This document shows positions 52,354 to 62,605 of a DNA stretch of 64,000 bases, piece after piece (the first letter of the stretch is position 1; the number at the start of each line of letters is the position of its first letter). The stretch spans positions 1 to 64,000 of the forward strand of contig JAEWOR010000002.1 in the NCBI GenBank assembly GCA_023399595.1, written 5' to 3'. The notes beneath the pieces are model-generated. The model did no database searches. It had not been told where the DNA came from and worked only from the letters and a program-made list of their open reading frames with translations. The DNA is from Bacteroidota bacterium (lineage in GTDB: Bacteria > Bacteroidota > Bacteroidia > Flavobacteriales > Weeksellaceae). The position numbers and the translations under genes were made by a program.

Positions 52354-53394
52354 ATGCGTTTCCTGAAATTTTTTGTAGTAATTGCCGCTGTCATAGTGGG
52401 ACTATATACACTTTCCATGTATTATTTTGTGGAAGAGAGTAAGGATTTTAAGGTGGAGAAAGAAATAGACTATCCCTTAAATGAGGTTTTTACGCAGTTT
52501 AACAATCTTCAAAATTTTACACGTTGGAATGATTATTTTGCGAGTTCCAAAACGATGGATGTAGACTATTACCTGCCTTATGAAGGGCAAGGAAGCAGCA
52601 TGAGTTTTTTAGATAAAGTAACAGGGAAGGAAGGTGAGCTTTTTATCCGTTACGAAAATCCTCTTAAAAGTTTACGCTATCAACTTTTTGAGAAAGAAAA
52701 TGAAAATCCATCGCTTATCGATGTGAAATTTACACCTGCTGGAGAAACCAAAACCAAGGTAATTTGGATGGTTCATACCCCAAAACTTTCCGTTTGGAAA
52801 CGTGCAGAAAATCTATGGACTGAAGATCGTTTTGTTGAAAACCTGGACAAAAGCATGGTGAACCTTAAAAATCTAATGGGGAACAAAGTAGCCAAAGCCA
52901 ATCTTGCGTCGAGTATTAAATATGATACTTTAATGGTGGAAAAAGAAGATGGACAGTTGTTACTAGGGATTAATGTGAGTACATCCAATAAAAAAGATGC
53001 CCTTTTCAGAAATGTTCTTATGAACTATAATAAAGTCTTCAATTTTGTGGCGATGGATCTGGGGAAGACAGAAGACGAATTTGGATATCCAGTTCTTGTT
53101 ACCAACTCAGGGAATTTTAAAGATAAAGAAGTTTCTTATTTCTTGGGAGTTCCTCTTTCAAAAAGACTGGGAGTTTCGGATAATAATTTCAGTTTCAGAA
53201 CCCTTAATTCTTCAGAAATGTATGTGGTTTACTATAAAGGTCAATATGTTAACAGAGTAAAATCCATTCAGCAACTCTTACAAAAGGCTAAAAAAGATGA
53301 AATGAGAACAGGAGATCTTCAGCAAACCTTTTTAGAGCCGCCTTTGGAAGATGGTAGTGTAGTTCTTAAACTTTCTTTACCTGTTTTCAAATAA
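52354..53394 (+). CDS. Membrane-anchored SRPBCC plus GyrI-like effector-binding protein
   Basis: A 346-residue protein with an N-terminal membrane anchor (FFVVIAAVIVGLYTLSMYY). Next is a polyketide-cyclase/SRPBCC-type domain (IDYPLNEVFTQFNNLQNFTR, KTKVIWMVHTPKL), then a GyrI-like region (FNFVAMDLGKTEDEFGYPV, MYVVYYKGQYVNRVKSIQQL). Such two-domain proteins are known in Bacteroidetes as probable small-molecule binders. No partner is evident. Confidence 0.72.
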   Translation: MRFLKFFVVIAAVIVGLYTLSMYYFVEESKDFKVEKEIDYPLNEVFTQFNNLQNFTRWNDYFASSKTMDVDYYLPYEGQGSSMSFLDKVTGKEGELFIRYENPLKSLRYQLFEKENENPSLIDVKFTPAGETKTKVIWMVHTPKLSVWKRAENLWTEDRFVENLDKSMVNLKNLMGNKVAKANLASSIKYDTLMVEKEDGQLLLGINVSTSNKKDALFRNVLMNYNKVFNFVAMDLGKTEDEFGYPVLVTNSGNFKDKEVSYFLGVPLSKRLGVSDNNFSFRTLNSSEMYVVYYKGQYVNRVKSIQQLLQKAKKDEMRTGDLQQTFLEPPLEDGSVVLKLSLPVFK

Positions 53395-53514
53395 CAAAAA
53401 GGTAATGAGAGTCATAGTTTTTTTTAATGAATTGTGAACCACTACATCGGTTTTTTTTATTACATTTGAAGATTATTTTTACTAACAAATTTTACTAATA
53501 GATAAACTGTAATA

Positions 53515-56319
53515 ATGGACAGATTTTCATTCCTAAACGCAGCTCATTCTCAGTTAATTGAGGACTTATACCAACAATATTTAAAATACCCAGATTCTTT
53601 GGAGCCATCATGGAAAGCATTCTTCCAAGGCTTCGATTTTGCTATAGAAAACTATAGTGATGAGGATATCTCTGCTCTTATTTCTTCATCTCAATCTCCA
53701 GTTCAGCAAATGTCTCAAGCTGCTGCGGGTAGTGAAGTGTCTGAACATATTAGAAAAGAATTTAAGGTGGTAAACCTTATTGAAGCTTACAGAACAAGAG
53801 GCCATTTGTTTACAAAAACCAATCCTGTAAGAGCAAGAAGAAACTATGCACCTACTTTGGATATTGAAAATTTTGGACTTTCAGCTGCAGATTTGAACAC
53901 GAAATTTGATTCTGCTATCCAAATTGGAATGAAAGCACCTGCCACACTACAGCAAATTATCGATAGATTGAAACACATCTATTGCGAGTCTATTGGAGTA
54001 GAGTATATGCATATTAACAATGTTGAAGAGAAAAAATTCATCATTCAATGGTTGCAAAAAACAAACAACCATGCTACGCTTTCAGCTACAGAAAAAACAG
54101 AGATTTTATTAAAACTTAATCAAGCTGTTGCTTTCGAAAATTATCTTCATACCAAATTTGTAGGTCAAAAAAGATTCTCTTTGGAAGGCGGTGAAGCTTT
54201 AATTCCTGCTTTAGATCAACTTATTACAAGATCTTCTCAACTTGGAGTAGATGAGGTGGTTTTGGGAATGGCTCACAGAGGAAGATTAAACGTACTTACT
54301 AATATTTTTGGTAAGTCTTACAAACAAATTTTCTCTGAATTTGAAGGTAAAGAATTTGAAGAAGATGTATTCTCTGGTGATGTTAAATATCATTTAGGAG
54401 CATCTAAAAAAATTAAAACAGCTTCAGGTGAAGAAGTTGCCATTAATTTAACACCTAACCCATCTCATCTTGAAACGGTGGCAGCTTTAGTAGAGGGTAT
54501 TTCTCGTGCTAAAGTAGATGATAAATATAAAGATTTCGGAAAAGTTTTACCTATAGTTATTCATGGTGATGGTGCTTTAGCTGGACAAGGAATTGTGTAC
54601 GAAATTGCACAAATGATGACTTTGGAAGGTTACAGAACTGGCGGTACAGTGCATATTGTAGTAAATAATCAGGTGTCATTTACAACCAATTATACAGACG
54701 CTAGATCTTCTATTTATTCTACAGATATTGCTAAAGTTACAGATTCTCCTGTGATGCATGTAAATTCGGATGATGTAGAAGCTGTAGTTCACGCTATCCG
54801 TTTTGCTTCAGATTATAGAGCTACTTTCGGTAAAGATGTATATATTGATTTGTTAGGGTACAGAAAATATGGTCATAACGAAGGGGATGAGCCAAGATTT
54901 ACACAGCCTAATTTATATAAATCTATCTCTAAACACCCTAATCCAAGAGAAATTTATAAAGAGAAATTAATCAAGGAAGGAGTGGTTTCTGATGAGGTTT
55001 TAAAGAAAATGGAACTAGATTTCAAAGCACTTTTAGATAAAGACTTTGACGCTTCTAAGGAAATTGAAAAAAATACAATGGATTTGTTCATGTCTGATGA
55101 CTGGACCAACTATCCAAATCCTAAAAAAGGAGCCATGTTACAAGAGGTTGATACCAAATTTAAATTGGATCAACTTAAAGAATTGGCCGTTAAAATGTCA
55201 ACTCTTCCTGCTGATAAAAAATTCATCAATAAAATTACGCGTCTTTTCGATAACCGTTTAAAAGCTATTAATGCTAATTCTTTAGATTGGGCTTTGGGGG
55301 AATGGTTGGCTTACGCTACACTTCTTAATGAAGGGCATAACGTAAGAATTTCTGGTGAAGATGTGGAAAGAGGAACTTTCTCTCACCGTCACGCAGTGGT
55401 GAAAACTGAAGATACAGAAGAAGAATACATCCCATTAAGACACGTTTCTGAATCAAGATTTGATGTTTTTAACTCTCACCTTTCAGAATATGGAGTTCTA
55501 GGTTTTGATTATGGTTATGCAATGGCATCTCCTAATACATTAACTATTTGGGAAGCTCAGTTTGGTGATTTTGTAAATGGTGCTCAAATTATTGTTGATC
55601 AATATTTAGTAGCTGCAGAAGAAAAATGGAAAATCCAAGATGGTTTGGTAATGTTACTTCCTCATGGTTTTGAAGGGCAAGGAGCAGAACACTCTTCAGC
55701 TAGATTAGAAAGATTCTTAACGCTTTGTGCGAACGATAATATTACTGTAGCTAATATTACTACACCAGCCAACTATTTCCATTTGTTGAGAAGACAAATG
55801 AAGTGGAAATTCAGAAAACCATTAGTGGTAATGACTCCAAAATCTCTATTGAGACATCCAAAAGTGGTTTCTCCACTAGAAGATTTCGCTAACGGAAGTT
55901 TCCAACCTATCTTAGACGATCCTACTGCAGATCCTAAGAAAATTGAAAAATTAGTGCTTTGTTCTGGTAAATTGTACTACGAATTATTGGCTAAAAAAGA
56001 AGAATTGAACTGCGAAAATATTGCATTAGTAAGATTTGAACAGCTGTATCCTCTTCAAACAGATAAAATCAATGAGATTTTTGAAAAATATTCTAACAGA
56101 AAAGATTTAGTTTGGGCTCAAGAAGAACCAGAAAATATGGGAGCTTGGACCTATATTTTAAGAAATTTCAGAGACACAGGAATTCAGGTGATAGCTCCAG
56201 TAATCAGTGGATCTCCAGCGCCTGGAAGTCATAAAATGTTTGAGAAAAATCAAAATCAAATCATCAATAGAGTTTTTGATCGAGAAGATGCTCCTACGCA
56301 AAGACCTGTTACTGCTTAA
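53515..56319 (+). CDS. sucA: 2-oxoglutarate dehydrogenase E1 component
   Basis: A 934-residue thiamine-diphosphate enzyme of the TCA cycle. The N-terminal peptide starts FLNAAHSQLIEDLYQQYLKY. Active-site segments are LGMAHRGRLNVL, IHGDGALAGQGIVYE, HIVVNNQVSFTTN and RKYGHNEGDEPRFTQP; the C-terminal transketolase-like domain has LLPHGFEGQGAEHSSARLER. TACATTTG at 53461-53468 is a candidate -7 element. sucB follows 41 bp downstream. Confidence 0.96.
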   Translation: MDRFSFLNAAHSQLIEDLYQQYLKYPDSLEPSWKAFFQGFDFAIENYSDEDISALISSSQSPVQQMSQAAAGSEVSEHIRKEFKVVNLIEAYRTRGHLFTKTNPVRARRNYAPTLDIENFGLSAADLNTKFDSAIQIGMKAPATLQQIIDRLKHIYCESIGVEYMHINNVEEKKFIIQWLQKTNNHATLSATEKTEILLKLNQAVAFENYLHTKFVGQKRFSLEGGEALIPALDQLITRSSQLGVDEVVLGMAHRGRLNVLTNIFGKSYKQIFSEFEGKEFEEDVFSGDVKYHLGASKKIKTASGEEVAINLTPNPSHLETVAALVEGISRAKVDDKYKDFGKVLPIVIHGDGALAGQGIVYEIAQMMTLEGYRTGGTVHIVVNNQVSFTTNYTDARSSIYSTDIAKVTDSPVMHVNSDDVEAVVHAIRFASDYRATFGKDVYIDLLGYRKYGHNEGDEPRFTQPNLYKSISKHPNPREIYKEKLIKEGVVSDEVLKKMELDFKALLDKDFDASKEIEKNTMDLFMSDDWTNYPNPKKGAMLQEVDTKFKLDQLKELAVKMSTLPADKKFINKITRLFDNRLKAINANSLDWALGEWLAYATLLNEGHNVRISGEDVERGTFSHRHAVVKTEDTEEEYIPLRHVSESRFDVFNSHLSEYGVLGFDYGYAMASPNTLTIWEAQFGDFVNGAQIIVDQYLVAAEEKWKIQDGLVMLLPHGFEGQGAEHSSARLERFLTLCANDNITVANITTPANYFHLLRRQMKWKFRKPLVVMTPKSLLRHPKVVSPLEDFANGSFQPILDDPTADPKKIEKLVLCSGKLYYELLAKKEELNCENIALVRFEQLYPLQTDKINEIFEKYSNRKDLVWAQEEPENMGAWTYILRNFRDTGIQVIAPVISGSPAPGSHKMFEKNQNQIINRVFDREDAPTQRPVTA

Positions 56320-56360
56320 TTAAATAAACTATATAAATTTTAAAATAAAAAATACTCAAT

Positions 56361-57593
56361 ATGTCAGTTTTAGAAATGAAAGTTCCTTCACCGGGAGAAT
56401 CCATTACAGAAGTTGAAATTGCAACTTGGCTTGTAAAAGACGGTGATTACGTTGAAAAAGATCAGCCAATTGCTGAAGTAGATTCAGATAAAGCAACTCT
56501 TGAACTTCCTGCAGAACAAAGTGGTGTTATTACCCTAAAAGCAGAAGAAGGAGAAGTGGTACAAGTAGGACAAGTAGTATGCTTAATTGATATGGATGCT
56601 GCAAAACCAGAAGGTGCTGCTCCAGCTGCTGAAGCTCCAAAACAAGAGGCTCCAAAAGCTGCAGAACCTGTTAAAGTAGAAGCTCCAAAAGCTGCTGCTC
56701 CTACTACTTATGCTACAGGAACTCCTTCGCCAGCTGCTAAAAAGATTTTAGACGAAAAGGGTGTTGAGGCTTCTCAGGTTCAAGGAACGGGTAGAGACGG
56801 TAGAATTACTAAAACTGATGCTGAATTAGCTGCTGTACCTGCTTTTGGTTCTGCTCCAGCTGGTGGAAACAGAGGAACTACCACTACAAAACTTTCAGTT
56901 TTAAGAAGAAAAATTGCTGCAAGATTGGTTTCTGTAAAGAACGAAACAGCAATGCTTACTACTTTCAACGAGGTAGATATGTCTGAAATTTTCAGATTAA
57001 GAAAATTATACAAAGAAGAATTCGCGACTAAACATGGTGTAGGTCTTGGTTTCATGTCTTTCTTCACGAAAGCGGTTACTAGAGCTTTAGCCATGTATCC
57101 AGATGTAAATGCATCTATTGATGGCGATTTCAAAGTGAATTATGATTTCTGCGATATTTCAATTGCCGTTTCAGGACCTAAAGGTTTAATGGTTCCAGTA
57201 TTGAGAAATGCAGAAAACATGACTTTCAGCGGTGTTGAAGCAAATATTAAAGATTTAGCTACTAAAGTAAGAGACGGTAAAATTACTGTTGATGAAATGA
57301 CGGGTGGTACATTTACTATTACTAATGGTGGTACTTTCGGATCTATGTTATCTACGCCAATCATCAACCCACCACAATCAGCTATCTTAGGAATGCATAA
57401 CATTATCCAAAGACCAGTTGCTGTGGACGGACAAGTAGTTATTCGACCAATGATGTATGTAGCAATGTCTTATGACCACAGAATTATCGACGGTAAAGAG
57501 TCTGTAGGATTCTTAGTAGCGGTAAAAGAAGGTATTGATAACCCTGTTGAATTACTATTAGGAGGTGATGAAAGAAAAGGTTTAGGTCTTTAA
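56361..57593 (+). CDS. sucB: Dihydrolipoyllysine succinyltransferase (2-oxoglutarate dehydrogenase E2)
   Basis: A 410-residue E2. One lipoyl domain (residues 1-75) carries Lys44 in EVDSDKATLELP. An Ala/Pro/Lys linker follows, then a peripheral subunit-binding domain (SPAAKKILDEKGVEASQVQG) and a catalytic acyltransferase domain with FNEVDMSEIFRLR and the active-site YDHRIIDGKESVGFL near 370-384. It forms the core to which SucA binds. A strong terminator follows. Confidence 0.96.
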   Translation: MSVLEMKVPSPGESITEVEIATWLVKDGDYVEKDQPIAEVDSDKATLELPAEQSGVITLKAEEGEVVQVGQVVCLIDMDAAKPEGAAPAAEAPKQEAPKAAEPVKVEAPKAAAPTTYATGTPSPAAKKILDEKGVEASQVQGTGRDGRITKTDAELAAVPAFGSAPAGGNRGTTTTKLSVLRRKIAARLVSVKNETAMLTTFNEVDMSEIFRLRKLYKEEFATKHGVGLGFMSFFTKAVTRALAMYPDVNASIDGDFKVNYDFCDISIAVSGPKGLMVPVLRNAENMTFSGVEANIKDLATKVRDGKITVDEMTGGTFTITNGGTFGSMLSTPIINPPQSAILGMHNIIQRPVAVDGQVVIRPMMYVAMSYDHRIIDGKESVGFLVAVKEGIDNPVELLLGGDERKGLGL

Positions 57594-57618
57594 TATCATC
57601 AAATACAATGAAGTTTAT

Positions 57619-57650
57619 AATCTCGCCTACAAAAAGGCGAGATTTTTGTA
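57619..57650 (+). terminator. Rho-independent terminator after sucAB
   Basis: AATCTCGCC and GGCGAGATT form a 9-bp perfect stem around TACAAAAA, followed by TTT. Confidence 0.85.
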
Positions 57651-57671
57651 TCTATTAAAAAAACTATTGAA

Positions 57672-58058
57672 ATGTTCTCAAAAATTACTTCTAATATTAA
57701 GGTGTCAGTGGTTCCTGAATATGATCCAAAGAACAGCTATCCGTCTGAGAACAGATATGTATTCAAATATTATATAACCATTGAAAACGTTGGAGATTTC
57801 GCTATCAAAATTCTTAAAAGAAAATGGTTGATTTTCGATACAGGATTTGGATATACAGAAATTATTGGTGATGGTGTTATTGGCTTAACGCCAGAGATTC
57901 TTTCCAGAGACTATTTTACCTATTTTTCGAACGTAATGTTGCGTTCTGGTGTAGGAAACATGAGTGGAAAATATCTAGTGAAAAATTTAAATACGGATGA
58001 AGACTTTGAAATAGATATACCTAAGTTTAACTTAGTTTCTCAAGTCTTGAATAATTAA
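57672..58058 (+). CDS. apaG: ApaG-domain protein
   Basis: A 128-residue protein with the fibronectin-like ApaG fold: KVSVVPEYDPKNSYPSENRY, FKYYITIENVGDFAIKIL, and WLIFDTGFGYTEIIGDGVIG, where relatives have the glycine-rich G-x-G-V-x-G signature. ApaG affects Co2+/Mg2+ efflux in enterobacteria; its biochemical role is not settled. It converges with the exonuclease gene and overlaps its end by 4 bp. Confidence 0.9.
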   Translation: MFSKITSNIKVSVVPEYDPKNSYPSENRYVFKYYITIENVGDFAIKILKRKWLIFDTGFGYTEIIGDGVIGLTPEILSRDYFTYFSNVMLRSGVGNMSGKYLVKNLNTDEDFEIDIPKFNLVSQVLNN

Positions 58059-58609
58059 ATTTTCTTGATTAATTTGCTAATGAATTCCGTATTCAATTCA
58101 TCATTTTCTGTTAGCATTAGTCTTTCAAATGCTAAAAGAGAAATTTTTGCACAAGCTTCAGCATCATCTCCCGCTCGGTGATGCTTAAATTGAATATTGT
58201 GATATTCCGCAAGACTTTTTAAGCCATATTTAGGAAGTTTCCATGATTTTTTTGCTAACTGAATGCTGCATATATAATCGAGCTTTGGTTTGAAAAGTCC
58301 ATAATACTCCAAGCAACCTCTCAAAACACCCGCATCAAAACTTGCATTATGGGCAATCATCAGATTTCCATACAATAAATCTTCAATTTCATACCAAATT
58401 TCATCAAAAGAAGGAGAGTCTTTTACGTGTCCAGGTTCAATACCATGAACTGCAATATTAAATTTATTGAAATAAGGAAAGCTGGGTGGTTTTATCAACC
58501 ATGTTTTGGTTTCTACAATCTCTGAATTTTCTACAATGCACAAACCAATTTCACAAGCAGAATTCTTCTCGTGTGTAGCGGTTTCAAAATCCAGTGCAAC
58601 GAAATCCAT
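58055..58609 (-). CDS. DEDDh 3'-5' exonuclease (DnaQ/epsilon-like)
   Basis: A 184-residue exonuclease. Exo I is FVALDFETATHE, Exo II is LMIAHNASFDAGVLRG and Exo III is KHHRAGDDAEACAKI, giving the D-E-D-D-h set. It resembles the proofreading epsilon family but stands alone. Overlaps apaG convergently by 4 bp. Confidence 0.9.
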   Translation of the reverse strand: MDFVALDFETATHEKNSACEIGLCIVENSEIVETKTWLIKPPSFPYFNKFNIAVHGIEPGHVKDSPSFDEIWYEIEDLLYGNLMIAHNASFDAGVLRGCLEYYGLFKPKLDYICSIQLAKKSWKLPKYGLKSLAEYHNIQFKHHRAGDDAEACAKISLLAFERLMLTENDELNTEFISKLIKKI

Positions 58610-58679
58610 TTTTTTATTTAGAGGTTAGATGTTAGAGCTAAGAGATTACTAATTACAGATTACCCATCATTCTATCGCT

Positions 58680-59657
58680 TTATTTTTTCAAGAAATGTTT
58701 AAATATTAACCATTTAGATTGATAAAAATCTTCCTTTTGATGTTTTTGTCTCAATTTCCATGTTTTTGAAGCTTGAGCATAAAACCCAAAATGTGATCTA
58801 ACTACAGCCCATAAATGCGGAAAACCATTTTTTATTCCAAAATAAATCCCAGCAATTCCATCTAAACACAGTCGGAAAAAAATAAGCCAAATTAACTTTG
58901 GAAAAGGGAGGTTTTTCAACAACATTGAAAGGTTATTTCTAAAATTCAAATAGGTTTTTTGAGGGTTTTGTTTGTCTAATGTTCCTCCTCCTACATGATA
59001 AACAGTGGATTTCCCAGTGTAATATATTTTTCTTCCTGCATTAATAAGTCGCCAACATAAATCTATTTCTTCTTGATGAGCGAAAAATCTGTCATCAAAA
59101 CCCTTTTGTTCCCAAAAATTCTTGGAACGTATAAAAAAACAGCAACCAGAAGCCCAGAAAATCTCCACTTCATCATTGTACTGACCTTTATCTTCTTCTA
59201 CATCATCAAAAATTCTTCCCCTGCAATACGGATACCCTACATTATCAATCAATCCACCTCCAGCTCCAGCAAATTCAAATTTATTTTTGTCGGTGTAGGA
59301 TAGAATTTTGGGTTGAATAGCAGCAATCTTTGGATTGGCGTCAAATAGGGTAATGATGGGATGGAGCCAATTACGGGTAACTTCTACATCTGAGTTTAAA
59401 AGGCAATAATATTTAGCATTTATTTTTTTTAACCCTTCATTATACCCCCCTGCAAAGCCATAATTTTTATCATTCCGAACAATACCAACACTTGGGAATT
59501 TGTTTTGTAAAAAATCTACCGAAGAATCTGTTGAAGCATTATCTATAACATAAATTTGAGCATCTTCAGAATATTGAAGAAGACTTGGTAAGAATTTTTC
59601 TAACCATTTCTGTCCGTTCCAATTCAAAAGTACAATGGCGGTGTCTTTAAAACTCAT
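58680..59657 (-). CDS. GT2-family glycosyltransferase
   Basis: A 325-residue glycosyltransferase of the rhamnosyltransferase-like GT2 type. The GT-A core shows TAIVLLNWNGQKWLEKFLPS, YVIDNASTDSSVDFLQ, NYGFAGGYNEGLK and LNSDVEV (the metal-binding DxD equivalent), with FFAHQEEIDLCWRL at the catalytic ED motif. A C-terminal hydrophobic stretch may associate with the membrane. It starts 11 bp inside the end of the acyltransferase gene, so the pair is co-translated, fitting a lipid or surface-glycan role. Confidence 0.9.
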   Translation of the reverse strand: MSFKDTAIVLLNWNGQKWLEKFLPSLLQYSEDAQIYVIDNASTDSSVDFLQNKFPSVGIVRNDKNYGFAGGYNEGLKKINAKYYCLLNSDVEVTRNWLHPIITLFDANPKIAAIQPKILSYTDKNKFEFAGAGGGLIDNVGYPYCRGRIFDDVEEDKGQYNDEVEIFWASGCCFFIRSKNFWEQKGFDDRFFAHQEEIDLCWRLINAGRKIYYTGKSTVYHVGGGTLDKQNPQKTYLNFRNNLSMLLKNLPFPKLIWLIFFRLCLDGIAGIYFGIKNGFPHLWAVVRSHFGFYAQASKTWKLRQKHQKEDFYQSKWLIFKHFLKK

Positions 59658-60537
59658 TTTGTTCTGTGTCTAAATGTTTAATGGAATTCTGATATTTCCA
59701 TTTTCTATGGGACCAAAGATAATTGTCTGGTTTTTTATGAATAGTATTTTCTAAAAGTTTATGGAATTTTTTTACGACTTCAAACTCTACAAATCTCTCT
59801 CCGTCTGGGTAAATTCTATGATAATTTACTTGGTAAAAACCACGTTTTACCTTTTTCATTTCACAATAAACGAATATTAAATCCATTCTTGTTGCTAACT
59901 TATCATATCCAATAAAAGCGGGTGTATCCTGATTCAAAAATTTCAAACCATAATCAATATGTAAATGATGTGGTGTTTGGTCGGCCACAAACATATATAC
60001 TGAATTACCGTTGTTTTTATTTCTGAAAATATGTCGGATGACTTCATTCGCTTCTAGTGCTTCATTACCAAATCTGTTTCTAATTTTTTTAATTTGATTT
60101 TCCCAGAATTCGCTATTTACTTTTCGGTAAACGGGATGACAGTGATCTTGTGGAATTACTTTAGCAAATGCATTAATCCATTCCCAATTAAAAACATGAC
60201 CCGCTAACATAATAACATTTTTACCTTCTTTTTTAGCATCATGGAAAACTTCCTGATTAATATGCTGCATTCTCACCCTAGATTCGGTTTCGGAAATGGT
60301 GAAAGATTTTACGGTTTCTACCAAATAATCAGAAAAATTGTAATAAAAATCTTTTACAATTTCCTTTATTTCTTCTTCTGTTTTATGGGGAAAAGATTTT
60401 GTAATGTTTTCAGTAATTATTTTTTTTCTATACCCTATTAAATGGTAATTCATGAAAAAAATAACATCCGAAAAAAAGTAGAGAACCTTTAACGGAAGTC
60501 TAGAAATATGGAGTAAAATATTGATTAAAAAATTCAT
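59647..60537 (-). CDS. LpxL/HtrB-type lysophospholipid acyltransferase
   Basis: A 296-residue inner-membrane acyltransferase. The catalytic H-x4-E lies in MLAGHVFNWEWIN; an N-terminal anchor (ILLHISRLPLKVLYFFSDVI) and a late HYRIYPDGERFVEFEVVKKF segment fit the family. It probably adds a secondary acyl chain to lipid A. The following glycosyltransferase overlaps by 11 bp. Confidence 0.88.
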   Translation of the reverse strand: MNFLINILLHISRLPLKVLYFFSDVIFFMNYHLIGYRKKIITENITKSFPHKTEEEIKEIVKDFYYNFSDYLVETVKSFTISETESRVRMQHINQEVFHDAKKEGKNVIMLAGHVFNWEWINAFAKVIPQDHCHPVYRKVNSEFWENQIKKIRNRFGNEALEANEVIRHIFRNKNNGNSVYMFVADQTPHHLHIDYGLKFLNQDTPAFIGYDKLATRMDLIFVYCEMKKVKRGFYQVNYHRIYPDGERFVEFEVVKKFHKLLENTIHKKPDNYLWSHRKWKYQNSIKHLDTEQNEF

Positions 60538-60619
60538 AAGACATGCAAATTTACGGATAATAAAAATTATGGTTTCATTTTTGTAAGATTTAATGTAATT
60601 TTATTTTTTTTAATTAATA

Positions 60620-61156
60620 ATGAGAAAGAGACTATATACATTAGGATTATTATTTTTAATAGGAGGTTTTGTAAGTGCACAAGCAGAGGAAAAAGAGAAA
60701 AATGTTGTACAAACTGAAGCTCAGAAAAAAGCAGTTGAAGAAAAAGCTAAACTTCCTAAACCTTATAACTCTAAAGCTGATGCCGAAAAAGATATTGAAG
60801 ACTTGGTGAAAAAAGCGCAGTCTGAAAACAAAAATATTATATTACAAGCAGGTGGAAATTGGTGTATTTGGTGTTTGAGATTCAATAATTTTGTGGAAAC
60901 AACCCCTGAATTAAAAGAAATTGTAGATAAGAATTTTTTATACTATCACCTCAATTATTCTCCAGATAACAAAAACGAAAAAGTTTTTGAAAAATATGAC
61001 AACCCAGGTGCAAAATACGGCTATCCTGTGTTTATAATATTAGACAAAAACGGAAAAATGATTCACGTTCAGAATAGTGCAGTTTTAGAAGAAGGAAAAG
61101 GCTACGGAATTGATAAAGCAAAAGAGTTTTTCAATTCTTGGAGTCCTAAATCATAA
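60620..61156 (+). CDS. Exported thioredoxin-like protein
   Basis: A 178-residue protein with a signal peptide (YTLGLLFLIGGFVSAQA), a charged linker and a thioredoxin_7-like domain with the redox motif in AGGNWCIWCLRFNNF (CxxC within WCIWC). Later KYGYPVFIILDKNGKMIHVQ carries the cis-Pro region. It should act as a periplasmic disulfide reductase or isomerase. Its terminator overlaps the end region of the convergent aldehyde dehydrogenase gene. Confidence 0.85.
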   Translation: MRKRLYTLGLLFLIGGFVSAQAEEKEKNVVQTEAQKKAVEEKAKLPKPYNSKADAEKDIEDLVKKAQSENKNIILQAGGNWCIWCLRFNNFVETTPELKEIVDKNFLYYHLNYSPDNKNEKVFEKYDNPGAKYGYPVFIILDKNGKMIHVQNSAVLEEGKGYGIDKAKEFFNSWSPKS

Positions 61157-61164
61157 AAATAAAG

Positions 61165-61187
61165 AACGGTAGCAATACCGTTTTTTA
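61165..61187. terminator. Rho-independent terminator between convergent genes
   Basis: AACGGTA and TACCGTT pair around GCAA and are followed by TTTTT. It lies directly before the aldehyde dehydrogenase stop on the other strand. Confidence 0.75.
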
Positions 61188-62549
61188 TTAGATTATTTTT
61201 TTAATAATGTTGAGTTTTTGTTCTGAATAAGGCGGATATTTAATATTGGGTTCTCCCCAATTGGCTTTTTTAAGAACAGGTTTCTCATGTGAAAAGTTTT
61301 TAAAACTATATTTTCCATGATAATTTCCCATTCCTGAATTTCCTATTCCTCCAAAAGGGAGTTTTTCATTGGCCAAATGCATTACGACGTCATTAATACA
61401 ACCTCCTCCAAAAGAAACTTGCGAGGTAAATAAATCCATCTCTTCGGAATTATTACTAAATAAATAAGCAGAAAGAGGTTTTTCATGCCTTTGTATCTCA
61501 TTTAAAGCATCACCAAAATTAGAATAAGTAAGAATTGGTAAAATAGGACCAAAAATTTCTTGTTGCATAATGTCATCTTCCCAACTCACAGGGTACATAA
61601 CGCTAGGTTCCATATACAGTTCTTCTATGGAGTTTTTCCCACCATAAATGAGTTTTTTTTGATCAATTAAGTTTATAAGTCTATCAAAATTCTTTTTATT
61701 AATAATTCTTGTGTAATATTCAGATTTAGGATGATAATTATTGGTTTCAATTTGTTTTATTAAAATGTTGATGAATTTTTCTGTAATTTTATCATCTACT
61801 AAAATGTAATCAGGAGCAACACAAGTTTGACCTGCATTCAGAAACTTCCCCCAAACAATTCTTTTTACAGCAACTTCTATATTGGCGGTTTGAGTAACGA
61901 TAACAGGTGATTTTCCTCCCAGTTCCAAAGTTACAGGAGTTAGGTTTTTGGCGGCAGCTTCGTATACGATTTTGCCCACAGAAGTGCTTCCCGTGTAAAA
62001 TATTTTATCAAATTTTAATTGAAGTATTGTAGTTGTTTCTTCAATCCCTCCTTCAATTACTTTAAAATAGTGTTCATCAAAATTTTCATTAATCAATTTT
62101 GCAATGCAATTAGAAGTATTCAATGCAACTTCACTTGGTTTTAAAATACAAGTGTTTCCAGCTGCTAAAGATCCAACCACAGGAAGGAGTGATAGTTGAA
62201 TGGGATAATTCCAAGCGCCAATAACCAGAATATTTCCTAAAGGTGTTGCGTAAATTTTACTGCTCCCAGGTAAATTTGCAAAATTGTTAGTGACAGATTT
62301 TGGTTTTGCCAGTTTGTGTAAATTTTTCAGGAAATAATTTATTTCTTTGTACAGAAGAGACAATTCTGTGGTATAGGTATCGAATTTCGATTTTCCAAAA
62401 TCTTTGTAAATGGCTTCGTAGAACAAACTTTCATTTTCCTGAATCAAAGTTTTTAATTTTTGAAGCTGAGCTTTTCTAAAACTAATATCCTTTGTTTGAT
62501 GGGTATTGAAAAATTCTTTCTGCTTAATGAGCGCTTCATTGAAATCCAT
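61188..62549 (-). CDS. Aldehyde dehydrogenase, fatty-aldehyde type
   Basis: A 453-residue NAD(P)-dependent aldehyde dehydrogenase. The general base is in VTLELGGKSPVIV (Glu near 208) and the nucleophile in LNAGQTCVAPDYILV (Cys near 242). VIGAWNYPIQLSLLPVVG and LPFGGIGNSGMGNYHGKYSF are typical of the ALDH3/fatty-aldehyde subgroup, as is the hydrophobic C-terminus. The natural substrate is not determinable. Confidence 0.92.
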   Translation of the reverse strand: MDFNEALIKQKEFFNTHQTKDISFRKAQLQKLKTLIQENESLFYEAIYKDFGKSKFDTYTTELSLLYKEINYFLKNLHKLAKPKSVTNNFANLPGSSKIYATPLGNILVIGAWNYPIQLSLLPVVGSLAAGNTCILKPSEVALNTSNCIAKLINENFDEHYFKVIEGGIEETTTILQLKFDKIFYTGSTSVGKIVYEAAAKNLTPVTLELGGKSPVIVTQTANIEVAVKRIVWGKFLNAGQTCVAPDYILVDDKITEKFINILIKQIETNNYHPKSEYYTRIINKKNFDRLINLIDQKKLIYGGKNSIEELYMEPSVMYPVSWEDDIMQQEIFGPILPILTYSNFGDALNEIQRHEKPLSAYLFSNNSEEMDLFTSQVSFGGGCINDVVMHLANEKLPFGGIGNSGMGNYHGKYSFKNFSHEKPVLKKANWGEPNIKYPPYSEQKLNIIKKII

Positions 62550-62605
62550 ACTAATAATGTTTAACCCAAATATAAAGGTTTCTGATGGTAAATAAAATAT
62601 AAGAA